DNA from: Collimonas fungivorans
GTDB taxonomy: Bacteria; Pseudomonadota; Gammaproteobacteria; Burkholderiales; Burkholderiaceae_D
Assembly (NCBI RefSeq): GCF_001584145.1
Contig: NZ_CP013232.1
Coordinates: 5,332,001 to 5,396,000 of the forward strand
Length of the DNA stretch: 64,000 bases
Reading direction: 5' to 3'
The notes under the pieces are model-generated. The model did no database searches. It saw nothing but the letters and a program-made list of their open reading frames with translations, and was not told the DNA's origin. This document shows positions 1-7,949 of the stretch, piece after piece. How positions within the stretch are numbered: position 1 is the stretch's first letter; every line of letters begins with the position of its first letter. The translations under genes were made by a program, and so were the position numbers.

Positions 1-62
1 ACGTGAACCAGGCCACCATCTTCGGCCGCGCCTGGGATTCGATCCGCTTGCTGTTCAAATAA
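1..62 (+). CDS. 3' end of an unidentified gene (partial)
   Basis: An open frame enters from the left edge and stops at TAA 60-62. The visible C-terminal residues are VNQATIFGRAWDSIRLLFK. Too little is left to assign a family. It is followed within 40 bases by a strong intrinsic terminator, which supports a real gene end here. Confidence 0.6.
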   Translation, partial: VNQATIFGRAWDSIRLLFK

Positions 63-91
63 ACGCGATGGCCCCGACGGGGGGCTTGAAC

Positions 92-121
92 AAAAAAAGA
101 CAGCCGCGGCTGTCTTTTTTT
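92..121. terminator. Bidirectional rho-independent terminator
   Basis: A perfect 16-base palindrome (GACAGCCGCGGCTGTC, 99-114) is flanked by an A-run on the left and a T-run on the right, so it can terminate on either strand. It lies between two converging genes: the partial plus-strand gene and the minus-strand nucleosidase. Confidence 0.9.
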
Positions 122-135
122 ATGGGGAAAACAGC

Positions 136-1194
136 TCAACGCCGGTTGCGGCGGCTCCAGGCTTCCAGGAAAGCCAGCGTCACATTCGCCTCGTTGGTTT
201 CCGCCAGGCCGCTGCCGAAGAAAGCGCCGACATCCTTGAAATCATTGCCTCCGGCCAGGTCCGACAAGCTGCGGAAAGCGATAAAAGGAACGCGGTTGGC
301 GTAAGCCACCTGGGCAAAAGCAGCGGTTTCCATATCCACCACCTGCGCCTGCAGGTTATCGAACAGATAGGCCCGGTAACCGGGATTGGCCAGGAAAGCG
401 CTGCCGGAAACACCACGGCCGCCAACCCGCAACTCAGGCTGGACACTGACGCACAACGATGGATTTTTCGGACCGCATTTCGCCAGCGCCGGTTTCAGGG
501 TACGGACCAGCGCCAGCATTTCGGGATCTGCCTGGAACTCGAAGCGGAATTCGCCTTGCGGCGCATTGGTCGCGTTCATCACGAAATTGTCGCGCATGAA
601 CAGTCCGCTGCTGACCGGACCGCTGGGCGTATCGAACTTGAAATCCGGGCGCGGCTTGCCGTTGTCAGCCGCCAGCTTGACGCCCAGGCAGCTGACGTCG
701 CCAGCCGCGCCGCACGGCGCAGGCAGGCTGCCGTCACCGTTCCAGTAGACTTCCATCGGCATCGCCCAGCTCTCAGGTACGGTGACATCGCCGACATGGC
801 TGGACGGATCGACGCCGCCGGCGATGCCGCTCATCAGAAGGCGTTCGACACGGAAATGATCCATCATCAGCTGCGTCACCATGGTGGCGTTCACCAGGCT
901 GACGCCGCTCAGCACTATCACCACCTGGTTGCCGCGCAGTTCACCTGTAGTAAACCGGTTGCCGTTGATTTTCCAGTCACGCTTTTTCTGCGTCTGTTCC
1001 AGCAGGATATCGGCCTCGGCGCCGAACGCCGAGACGATGCCGATGCGTGGTTTGCATTCGCTCAGGCAATGGCTCTTCGCCAGCGGCGCCGCGCCGGCGG
1101 TCGTCATCAAGGCGGCGCCGGCCAGTACGGCGCAAACGGTCTGGCGCAGCATTTTTAATACAGGAACAGGAGCAGACAAGGGCTTTCCTTTCAT
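136..1194 (-). CDS. Exported phosphorylase-superfamily nucleosidase (MTA/SAH nucleosidase-like)
   Basis: A 352-residue protein. After about 55 residues it shows the purine nucleoside phosphorylase fold pattern: RIGIVSAFGAEADILLE near 50-66, VIVLSGVSLVNATMVTQ, and MSGIAGGVDP as the glycine-rich ligand loop. The C-terminal part has VVDMETAAFAQVAYAN (the MExxA ribose-binding motif) and FRSLSDLAGG, whose SD matches the catalytic Asp region of MTA/SAH nucleosidases. A hydrophobic export signal ending near AGAAPLA precedes this; if translation starts at the internal ATG (first base 1152) the signal is of normal length. Extra cysteines in an inserted segment fit a periplasmic, disulfide-bonded protein. 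The classical Pfs enzyme is cytoplasmic, so the substrate here is uncertain. It closes a minus-strand run 21 bases after the DUF1453 gene. Confidence 0.75.
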   Translation of the reverse strand: MKGKPLSAPVPVLKMLRQTVCAVLAGAALMTTAGAAPLAKSHCLSECKPRIGIVSAFGAEADILLEQTQKKRDWKINGNRFTTGELRGNQVVIVLSGVSLVNATMVTQLMMDHFRVERLLMSGIAGGVDPSSHVGDVTVPESWAMPMEVYWNGDGSLPAPCGAAGDVSCLGVKLAADNGKPRPDFKFDTPSGPVSSGLFMRDNFVMNATNAPQGEFRFEFQADPEMLALVRTLKPALAKCGPKNPSLCVSVQPELRVGGRGVSGSAFLANPGYRAYLFDNLQAQVVDMETAAFAQVAYANRVPFIAFRSLSDLAGGNDFKDVGAFFGSGLAETNEANVTLAFLEAWSRRNRR

Positions 1195-1215
1195 TTGGCA
1201 AAAAGGGTCGGTGGA

Positions 1216-1764
1216 TCAGGTATTTTCCGGTCCCGCGGCAGGCGCGGCATTGCCCGGCCTGAGGCCATGGCGCCAGCGCAGCAGGCCGATAGCGTAGGTG
1301 ACATAGTAGGCTGCCAGGATGCCGAAGATCAGCAGGGTCAGCGGGCTGCTGGAAAACTGGCTCGGGGTCCAGACCTGCGGCCCGGGCGCCAGGTAGAACT
1401 GGGCCAGGCGATAGACGATGCGGCCGACGAACAGCAACGACAGCGCGATGCCCAGGTGGGCGCTGGGCGTGTAGAACAGGCCCTCAGGCGTTTGTTCGAA
1501 TCTGGTGAGGCGATGGCCGTAAATACCCAGCCCGATACCCAAGGCGATGCCGCCGGCGATCGCCGCCAGATGATCCGCATGCGCCAGGGAAGCAAAGGAC
1601 AGCATGCCCATCAGCCAGGTAAACAGGCAGATGGTGATCCACGGCCTCACATTCGACAGCTTCTGCCGGCCGACCATGCGCCGGATCCGGGAATACAGGC
1701 GCCAGACTACCAGCGCGGCGATGCCGAGCGACACAAACAGGGAGGGATGAGCGGGAATTGCCAT
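1216..1764 (-). CDS. Integral membrane protein, DUF1453/CcdC-like
   Basis: A 182-residue, very hydrophobic protein with about five predicted membrane helices: near 8-22, 45-62, 64-82, 105-125 and 140-162. The general layout resembles DUF1453 (CcdC-type) proteins, whose function is not established. The ATG start is supported by a GGAGA ribosome-binding site 8 bases upstream. It lies 68 bases downstream of mksB and could be read from the same transcript, but nothing in the sequence ties it to condensin function. Confidence 0.65.
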   Translation of the reverse strand: MAIPAHPSLFVSLGIAALVVWRLYSRIRRMVGRQKLSNVRPWITICLFTWLMGMLSFASLAHADHLAAIAGGIALGIGLGIYGHRLTRFEQTPEGLFYTPSAHLGIALSLLFVGRIVYRLAQFYLAPGPQVWTPSQFSSSPLTLLIFGILAAYYVTYAIGLLRWRHGLRPGNAAPAAGPENT

Positions 1765-1832
1765 GAGCTTTTCTCCAAGGTAGCCGATCGCGCCAGTCTA
1801 ACCCAGTTTAATGTCAGGGTAATTACCCTCGT

Positions 1833-4800
1833 TCAGGCAGCCTGCTCGGCCGCCTCGAAATTGATCTGCGCCTGCTCGCGCACCTGGGCTCGCCGCAATT
1901 CCCACAGTTCGCGCAGCTTGTCCGAGCGCAGTTCGCGTTCGTCCGATTCCGAAACAAACCCGACTTCACCGTTGCCATCCGCCACCGTCCGGCTGAAGCT
2001 CCATTCGCGCGAAAATTCCGGCTTGATGGCGCCGGCATGTTTGGTCGGCATGGCGCAGATCAGTTGCATGCCGAGATTGTCACGCAGGAATTTCAAGACA
2101 TCGCGAGCGCGCCCTTCATCCATCTTGGCAAATGATTCGTCGTTGACCAGCAGGTGCAGGCTGTTGCCCTTCTCGAAGCGTTTGAGGCGGTTGGTGACAA
2201 CCGCGGCGTGAATGATGTAAGCCGGCGTCTCCAGCTGGCCGCCGGAACCGGTGCCCCATTCAGACAAGCGGACATGAGACCCGGTATCCGACTCCTTGTA
2301 GATTTCGTAGCGACGGTAGTTGCGGTAGTCGGCAACCCGCTGCAATTCCTTGACCGCCTTGTCTTCGTCGTCGGACAGCAGCAATTGCACCAGCCGGTCA
2401 CGCACCTGGCAGTTGTCCACGCTCAAGACCGGATCGGCAAACAGATTGCCGGCTTCCTGCGTATCCGCCATCTCGGAAGTGGCGCAGAAGAAATCGTAAT
2501 AAGCCTTGAATTCCGGCACCCATTCCGACCAGTCGATGCGGAATTTGTCGGTGCCGAACTTGAGTTTGTCGAGTTCGGTATTAAGCGTCTTCAAGGTACG
2601 CACGCCGGTATCGACGGCGTTGCGGATTTCGTAGCAGAACTGCTTGGTGAATACATCGTTGAACGAAGCTTCGGCGGTGCGCAGCTGCTCCAGGTTCTTG
2701 ATCAGGCCGATATCTTTCTGCCGCGTCAGCTGGGCGCGGGTACGTTCCTGCAAAGTCACCATCAGCGCATACAAAGGCGTGAAATCGCCGTCGCGCAGAT
2801 CGTCGCCCTGGGTCACTTCAAAGCGTTCGTCGATACGCGCATGGGCGTGATATTCGCCCAGGGCGTTGCGCGCATCGCCGTATAGCTGCCAGCTCAACGC
2901 CGTCTGTTTGGCGACATTATTCGATGCCTGCGACTGCGAATAAGTGCCCTCATCGACCCAGGCCGCGACTGCGTCCGTCAGCGCGGTGAAAGACAGGCTG
3001 CCGTTGACAATGCACAGGTCGCGCAGTTTTTCGGTATCGCTGTCGACCCGCGCCTGTTTGGCTCCCATGCCGAAATGCAGGCGCGTCAGCGCAGCCTGAT
3101 GGCCTTGTATGGCTTTTTCATGGCCGCCGATATTCTTGCTGCAAGCCGTCTTGCGCGCTTCCAGGGCGGCGATTTCGATGCCCAAGGCTTCGGCTTCATC
3201 TTCCAGTTTGCTGACCTGGGTCAGGTCGAGCCGGCTCAGGTCCTGGCGGGCAGCGTCGAGCTCGCGCACCAGGTTCTCCAGTTCGTCGATTGCGGCAAAC
3301 GACGGGCATTGCAATTGCCCCATCAAGGCCAGCGCGCCCTGCAGCTCGCGCAACTGGGTGCGCACCTGGGTCAGTTCGCGTTCGGCCTGTGCATGCTCCT
3401 GTTCGGCGCGCTGCTTGGCGAGACGCTTGGCTTCCTGGCCGAACACCAGCAGGTCGGTGTCGGCGGTGAACATGGTGCGCGAGCCGCTGCCCTTGCCATC
3501 CCTGGTCAGACCGCGCGAGGCATGGCGCAGGGCCTCGGTATCGGCGACCTTGACCACCTGGCCGAACTGGTCGTGCAGGTAGGCATGGGCAATCGGGTGC
3601 TCGGTGCTGAGTTCGTGCACGATCGAGTCGCTGGGGGTTCTTTCCACTTTCAGGTTTTTCAGGCAAAAACTGCCCTGGATCACATTGGCGCGCAGTTTTT
3701 TCTGCCGCACGAAATCGATGGCCTTGCCTTCCCATGCCTGGTCGACCACCAGGTTGAAACGGGCGCCGCCCAGGTAACCTTCGATTGCCGGCTGCCATTC
3801 CGCCGAGACGGGTTCTACCAGGTCGCACAGCACCTGGGCGCGCGCGGCTGCCAGCTCGGCACGGAATTCTTTCAGGGCATGGCGGATATGCTGCGGATAA
3901 TCGGCGCCGCCTTCGGCCAGGTTGGCTTTGCGCGAAGCGGCGTCTTTTTCGTGGCGCAAGGCGTCATGCTCGGCGGCGCGCAGCTGCGCAATCTGCGTAT
4001 GCAAGGCCGAGACGAAACTATGCTCGGTGCCGGCCAGCGCGCCATGCAGTTTGCCGAGGGCGGCATCAACACCTTCAAAGTCGTTGACCAGCATCAGCGA
4101 TTTCAGCACGTCCACTTCTTCGGACCTGGCCAGTTCGCCTATGCTGCGCAAATGGCTAGCAAGGTCCAGCGTGCCGGCCGCCGACAGCGCCAACACTACC
4201 TGGCGGGCGGCGTCGGCAATTTCCTTCTGCTCCGGCGGAATCTGCATGCCGGCCACATTGCGCGCCGCGCTTTCCAGCTGCTGGGCGGCCAGCGCATTGT
4301 GCTGCAGCGAACCGAACACCGTCTTGATCTTGCCGTCGTTCTGTTCGATCTGGTTCTGGATCCTCGATTTTTGTTCAGCAGCCGGGATGCCCATCATCTG
4401 CGCGTGGATCTGCGTCAGGCTGCGGTTCTTGGCGCCGCGGTCCTGCTCCAGCTTATCGGCGCTTTCGGTTTCATCGCTGATCAGCGCCTGCAATCCCTCG
4501 ATGGCCGAGGTTGCGGCTTCCAGCTGGCGCTGGTCTTCGCGCAAGGCCAGCGACGACACCAGCAGTTGCGACTGGCTGGCGGACTGGTGTGCGCGCGCGG
4601 TATCGCCGACGGCTGTGCCGAGCAGCTCCAGGCGCTTGACGTTGTCGCTCAGGCGCTCGCCTTCTTTGCGCAATTCGTTGACCTGGCGCATCAGCTTGCT
4701 GATCTGGCCGATACGCTGCGACAGCTGGCTGGTGTCGAGTTCCAGGATCTGGTGCTTGACCAGGTCGTCGACGCTGCCGATAGGTTTGTGGGCGATCGAC

Positions 4801-5453
4801 TGGCTCCAGGCCCGGGCGGCGCTCTCGGCTTCGGCGAAGGAGACGGTTTTCTGGCCGCGGAAACGGCCGTACAACTGGCACAGGTATTCGCGCTTGCTAT
4901 CGCGGAAATTGGTGATGCCGCGGTATTTCCCGGCCAGGTGGTGCTCGATCTTTTCCACCGCCACCACCGCCATGGCGCCGTCGATCTCGGTCGACGTCAG
5001 GTCGCCCAGCTGTAATGCGGCGCCATCGATGATCAGCAAGGCCAGCCGCTCCGACACCGCCTGGCGCCGTTCGCCGGCGCCGTCGACGCGGGCCGAAGCC
5101 GCCACCAGCGCGGTGAATTCGCGCCCCTCTTCGCCCTCGCTCGGCTTGAATACCGCGGCGATATAGCCGTGCGCGCCATTGGGACGGGCGAACAGGTTAT
5201 CCTCGGCGCCGACGATGTAAGACCACAAAGTGCGCTTGGTCTTGCCGTTGCGCGCGCCCTGGGTGGTCTCATCCTGGCCCGGGTTGTAGCTGAAAATATT
5301 CTGGTACACCGCCGTCATGACGGTTTGCAAGGCGTCCAGCATGGTCGATTTGCCGGAACCGGTGGGGCCGGTCAGCAAAGTCATGTTGCCCATCGGGTAT
5401 TCCTGCGAGCGCAAGGCGCCCCAGTTCACCAGGATCAGTTTGTCCAGCTTCAT
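1833..5453 (-). CDS. mksB: SMC-like condensin ATPase MksB / JetC
   Basis: The 1206-residue core ATPase of a MukBEF-like (MksBEF/Wadjet) complex. The N-terminal head has Walker A GPTGSGKST at 29-37. A very long central region is rich in Glu, Gln, Ala and Arg, consistent with two coiled-coil arms around a hinge (about 600-700). The C-terminal head carries the ABC-type signature GTGSGGQ (to 1073) and a Walker B-like strand LHLLVNDESF (1099-1108). The pattern matches MukB/MksB/JetC rather than bacterial Smc or RecN. Family members entrap and extrude DNA loops with the MksE and MksF subunits. The start codon overlaps the mksE stop by 4 bases (ATGA), so translation is coupled. Downstream there is no JetD/MksG nuclease, only a DUF1453 membrane protein. 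It could be a chromosome-organising condensin or part of a plasmid-exclusion system whose nuclease is encoded elsewhere. Confidence 0.88.
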   Translation of the reverse strand: MKLDKLILVNWGALRSQEYPMGNMTLLTGPTGSGKSTMLDALQTVMTAVYQNIFSYNPGQDETTQGARNGKTKRTLWSYIVGAEDNLFARPNGAHGYIAAVFKPSEGEEGREFTALVAASARVDGAGERRQAVSERLALLIIDGAALQLGDLTSTEIDGAMAVVAVEKIEHHLAGKYRGITNFRDSKREYLCQLYGRFRGQKTVSFAEAESAARAWSQSIAHKPIGSVDDLVKHQILELDTSQLSQRIGQISKLMRQVNELRKEGERLSDNVKRLELLGTAVGDTARAHQSASQSQLLVSSLALREDQRQLEAATSAIEGLQALISDETESADKLEQDRGAKNRSLTQIHAQMMGIPAAEQKSRIQNQIEQNDGKIKTVFGSLQHNALAAQQLESAARNVAGMQIPPEQKEIADAARQVVLALSAAGTLDLASHLRSIGELARSEEVDVLKSLMLVNDFEGVDAALGKLHGALAGTEHSFVSALHTQIAQLRAAEHDALRHEKDAASRKANLAEGGADYPQHIRHALKEFRAELAAARAQVLCDLVEPVSAEWQPAIEGYLGGARFNLVVDQAWEGKAIDFVRQKKLRANVIQGSFCLKNLKVERTPSDSIVHELSTEHPIAHAYLHDQFGQVVKVADTEALRHASRGLTRDGKGSGSRTMFTADTDLLVFGQEAKRLAKQRAEQEHAQAERELTQVRTQLRELQGALALMGQLQCPSFAAIDELENLVRELDAARQDLSRLDLTQVSKLEDEAEALGIEIAALEARKTACSKNIGGHEKAIQGHQAALTRLHFGMGAKQARVDSDTEKLRDLCIVNGSLSFTALTDAVAAWVDEGTYSQSQASNNVAKQTALSWQLYGDARNALGEYHAHARIDERFEVTQGDDLRDGDFTPLYALMVTLQERTRAQLTRQKDIGLIKNLEQLRTAEASFNDVFTKQFCYEIRNAVDTGVRTLKTLNTELDKLKFGTDKFRIDWSEWVPEFKAYYDFFCATSEMADTQEAGNLFADPVLSVDNCQVRDRLVQLLLSDDEDKAVKELQRVADYRNYRRYEIYKESDTGSHVRLSEWGTGSGGQLETPAYIIHAAVVTNRLKRFEKGNSLHLLVNDESFAKMDEGRARDVLKFLRDNLGMQLICAMPTKHAGAIKPEFSREWSFSRTVADGNGEVGFVSESDERELRSDKLRELWELRRAQVREQAQINFEAAEQAA

Positions 5454-6163
5454 TCGATATTTCCTTCAATGCTTTCTTCTGCCACGGCTTGCAGGTCGGC
5501 CGCCTCTGTCTCGGCGCCGGCCGGCAGCGGCTCCGACTCCAATGCGGCTTCCAGCATGTCGTCGCTGATGATGCCCAGGATGGTCGGCCGGATCGCCAAC
5601 AGGGCGTCTTCATCGTCCATGGAAAAATTCGCCGCCAGCCGGATCAGGCGATGGCGCTTGAGATCGTTGAGCAAGCGTTGCCGTTCGATATTGGTTGGCG
5701 GCAGCGCGCGCTTCAGCTGCGTCTGCAGCGTGGCCGACAATTCCTCGAAGCGCGTCAGCACCTCGCCGGCATCGGTCAGGCGGCTACCGCCTTCGGACAA
5801 ACCTTGCTGGTACTGGAAACGCAGCGCCAGCGCCGCCGCGACAAAATCCGGCGACAGCCGGGCGCGCAAACCCGGCACCGGTTCCAGCCCGTCTTCCGGC
5901 AAACCCGGCACTTCGGCGCCAGGTGCATACAGACGGAAGAATTCACCCTTGAGGTTGTGCTCAAGGCGGAAGCCGCCGAGCTGGAAATAATCGCCCAGGC
6001 AGGTTTCGATGCGGCGCGCATCGTCGTACAGGCGCTGCTCGACGCCGTCTTCTTCGCGCAGCACGATGCCGGCCGCGAACAGGCGTCCGACGATTTCGCG
6101 GAAACGTTCCAGCGACAAGCTCTGCAGCGCCAGCTGCTGGTTCAGTGTTTCATTCAGGGTCAT
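5450..6163 (-). CDS. mksE: Condensin accessory subunit MksE / JetB
   Basis: A 237-residue acidic protein with the winged-helix-like pattern of MksE/JetB (DUF4194-type): an early region predicting a strand and helix (RLFAAGIVLREEDG at about 27-40) and a central FQLGGFRLEHNL...FFRLY. In related complexes this subunit forms a dimer that, together with MksF, bridges the two ATPase heads. Assignment rests mainly on its position between mksF and mksB and its size; sequence conservation in this family is weak. It overlaps mksF by 14 bases and mksB by 4 bases, typical of subunits made in fixed ratio. Confidence 0.78.
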   Translation of the reverse strand: MTLNETLNQQLALQSLSLERFREIVGRLFAAGIVLREEDGVEQRLYDDARRIETCLGDYFQLGGFRLEHNLKGEFFRLYAPGAEVPGLPEDGLEPVPGLRARLSPDFVAAALALRFQYQQGLSEGGSRLTDAGEVLTRFEELSATLQTQLKRALPPTNIERQRLLNDLKRHRLIRLAANFSMDDEDALLAIRPTILGIISDDMLEAALESEPLPAGAETEAADLQAVAEESIEGNIE

Positions 6164-7595
6164 GTTTCATCTCGATCTGGTAATCGTCGCCGGCATAAAA
6201 CTCGTTCCAGAGCTTGCTCGGCAGTTTCTGCACGGTGAGCCGGTCGTCGCGCGCGCCGCGCACGGCTTCCACCACTTGCATGTTGTTGAGGACGTCGGTG
6301 GTGGTCGCCGCCGGCAGGGTCGACAGCCGGATCGGCCGGTCGCGCAGACGCAGTTCGGCGCGGATACGGTGCACGATGTCGTCGTTGGACAAGGCGAAGG
6401 CATCGGCTTCGGCGCGGTACATGGCCGCCGCCAGCCGGGCGTCGCGCGTCACTTTCGGCTGCGCTGTCACCGTCAGGGCCTTGCGCCGTTGCGAGGCGCT
6501 GCGCAGCTTGAAGCCGGCCGGATCGAGCAGGCGGATTTCCGCCGGCGCGATGGCGGCGCCGATGCGCTCCAGCAAGGCGTCCTGGGCCGCGCCGCCGAGC
6601 CTGGCGGTCTGGCTGATGGCCAGGCTGTAGGCTTGCCGGGTCTGGCCGCCGCGCAGCATCAGCGCCTGCTGCACGATGCTGGCGGCGCGCTGCATGTAGA
6701 CGCTCATGGCCTTGATCAGCTCCGGATGTTTGGTGGTGCAAGCCGCTTCCACCATTTCTTCGATGCGGTCCAGCATCCATTCCAGCGTCGACGCTCCTTG
6801 CCGTTCCTGGCTGGCCCAGCGCGCGATGTCGTTGAGCTGGTCTTCCAGCGCCTGCGACTTGTCATGCTCCAGGCTGTGCAAGCGAGCGATCACGTCGCGG
6901 ATCGCCTGCCGGTGCCGTTCGATGCTGTCGGCGGTGAGCTGTTTCTTGAATTCTTTCTCGAAACGGTCGAGGAATTCCATGAAACCGTCCCACGGCGTTT
7001 GCGAGGCTTCCAGCATCAGGCGCCGCACCAGTTCCTGGAAATAATCGACGCCTTCCGACAAATCGCTGATGACTTTTTCGGCATAGTCGTAGGCATCGAT
7101 CAGATCATAGGCGTCGACATTGCGCAGCGCGGCGTTGAGTGCATTGCGGCAGCTGCGCACGTTGCGCTGGCGGGTGCGGGCGCTGCGCCGGTCTATGGCC
7201 CAGAACGCCTCGGCAAACAGCTTGCCGGCGCGCGTGAAACGATAGGCGGTGACCAGGCCGGCGCGGTCGCCGAAGGTTTCCAGCCAACCGTCCCTGAGCA
7301 AGGTGCGCAGCAGCGCGCTGCTGCTTTGCTGGTCGTCGGCGCCGGCGGGAATCAAATCGTCCTCGGCCAGCTCCATGTTCGCTGCCGCCTCTTCCTGCGC
7401 CAGCAAAACCTGGCGCGATTCCTGCACCACCGGCAGCAGCAGGTCGCGCAAGCCGTCGCGCGTCAGGTTCTGACCGTAGTCGGCGCTGGGACCATGCAGC
7501 CGCTCATACAGCGCGCGCACGCAAGCCACCACCACGCCGCGGTGCTTGCCGGCCAGCGGCCGGAAAAAATTAAGTCGGTCTGGTTCAAAAAACAA
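6150..7595 (-). CDS. mksF: Kleisin-type condensin subunit MksF / JetA, TTG start
   Basis: A 481-residue, largely helical protein, first gene of the minus-strand mksF-mksE-mksB operon. The N-terminus (FFEPDRLNFFRPLAGKHRG) resembles the start of JetA/MksF proteins of the DUF5716 type, where a NFF..L motif is followed by a helical winged domain. Kleisins of this class link the two heads of the SMC dimer. The frame is closed upstream by a TAA, and no ATG is available near the beginning, so the likely start is TTG at 7595-7593 with AAGGCAGG about 8 bases upstream. A rare start on the leading gene may keep expression low. The subfamily label is from memory of conserved N-termini. Confidence 0.78.
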   Translation of the reverse strand: MFFEPDRLNFFRPLAGKHRGVVVACVRALYERLHGPSADYGQNLTRDGLRDLLLPVVQESRQVLLAQEEAAANMELAEDDLIPAGADDQQSSSALLRTLLRDGWLETFGDRAGLVTAYRFTRAGKLFAEAFWAIDRRSARTRQRNVRSCRNALNAALRNVDAYDLIDAYDYAEKVISDLSEGVDYFQELVRRLMLEASQTPWDGFMEFLDRFEKEFKKQLTADSIERHRQAIRDVIARLHSLEHDKSQALEDQLNDIARWASQERQGASTLEWMLDRIEEMVEAACTTKHPELIKAMSVYMQRAASIVQQALMLRGGQTRQAYSLAISQTARLGGAAQDALLERIGAAIAPAEIRLLDPAGFKLRSASQRRKALTVTAQPKVTRDARLAAAMYRAEADAFALSNDDIVHRIRAELRLRDRPIRLSTLPAATTTDVLNNMQVVEAVRGARDDRLTVQKLPSKLWNEFYAGDDYQIEMKHDPE

Positions 7596-7847
7596 TCGGG
7601 TTGCCTGCCTTGGTTACCAAAGTGCGTTACGTAAATGCGTTGTAAAAATGAAAATATATCGTGTATTGGCGCCTGGCGATATTGCCGGCGGCGTAATTGT
7701 ATAAATTAAAGCCTAACCCGCCATTGTAATGGGTCACGCGAGCTATAACGAGCCGGTATCTTATACAGTGGACAGAAAGCCGGGCCGTCCGTAACATGCA
7801 TTGCTAGAATGCAGCAGACATTCCCCGCCTATCCGCCAGGAGACACC
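7596..7847. other. Divergent intergenic region of mksFEB and the DUF2804 gene
   Basis: About 250 bases with no convincing gene. The left half is locally AT-rich (for example 7655-7710), which suits promoters for the minus-strand mksFEB operon. I see TTACGTAA-like short palindromes near 7626 but no operator I can name. Confidence 0.4.
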
Positions 7848-7949
7848 GTGCCATCGAGCCGCCCCACCAGCCATCCCAGCATGACGATCCAGCGCAAACC
7901 AGGCGCCGGCGGCCCGGCAGCCTTGGCGATGCGGTGCCGCTTTCCATGA
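7848..7949 (+). CDS. Possible leader ORF upstream of the DUF2804 gene
   Basis: A GTG at 7848 is preceded at ideal distance by AGGAGA (7838-7843), the best ribosome-binding site in this region. Its 33-codon frame ends at TGA 7947-7949, overlapping the ATG of the DUF2804 gene as ATGA. The DUF2804 start itself lacks a ribosome-binding site. Either this is a leader peptide that couples translation, or a frameshift separates the true start of the DUF2804 gene from its body. The encoded peptide has no recognisable family. Confidence 0.3.
   Translation: MPSSRPTSHPSMTIQRKPGAGGPAALAMRCRFP

Noticed and set aside
3075-5015. 646-residue open frame antisense to mksB
   Set aside because: Composition (Gln, His, Ala, Leu rich without motifs) is that of the complement of a high-GC coding region; mksB on the other strand has intact ATPase motifs.
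7655-7760. AT-rich stretch before mksF as a possible tRNA or small RNA
   Set aside because: No cloverleaf or terminator hairpin with T-run could be drawn; treated as promoter DNA.
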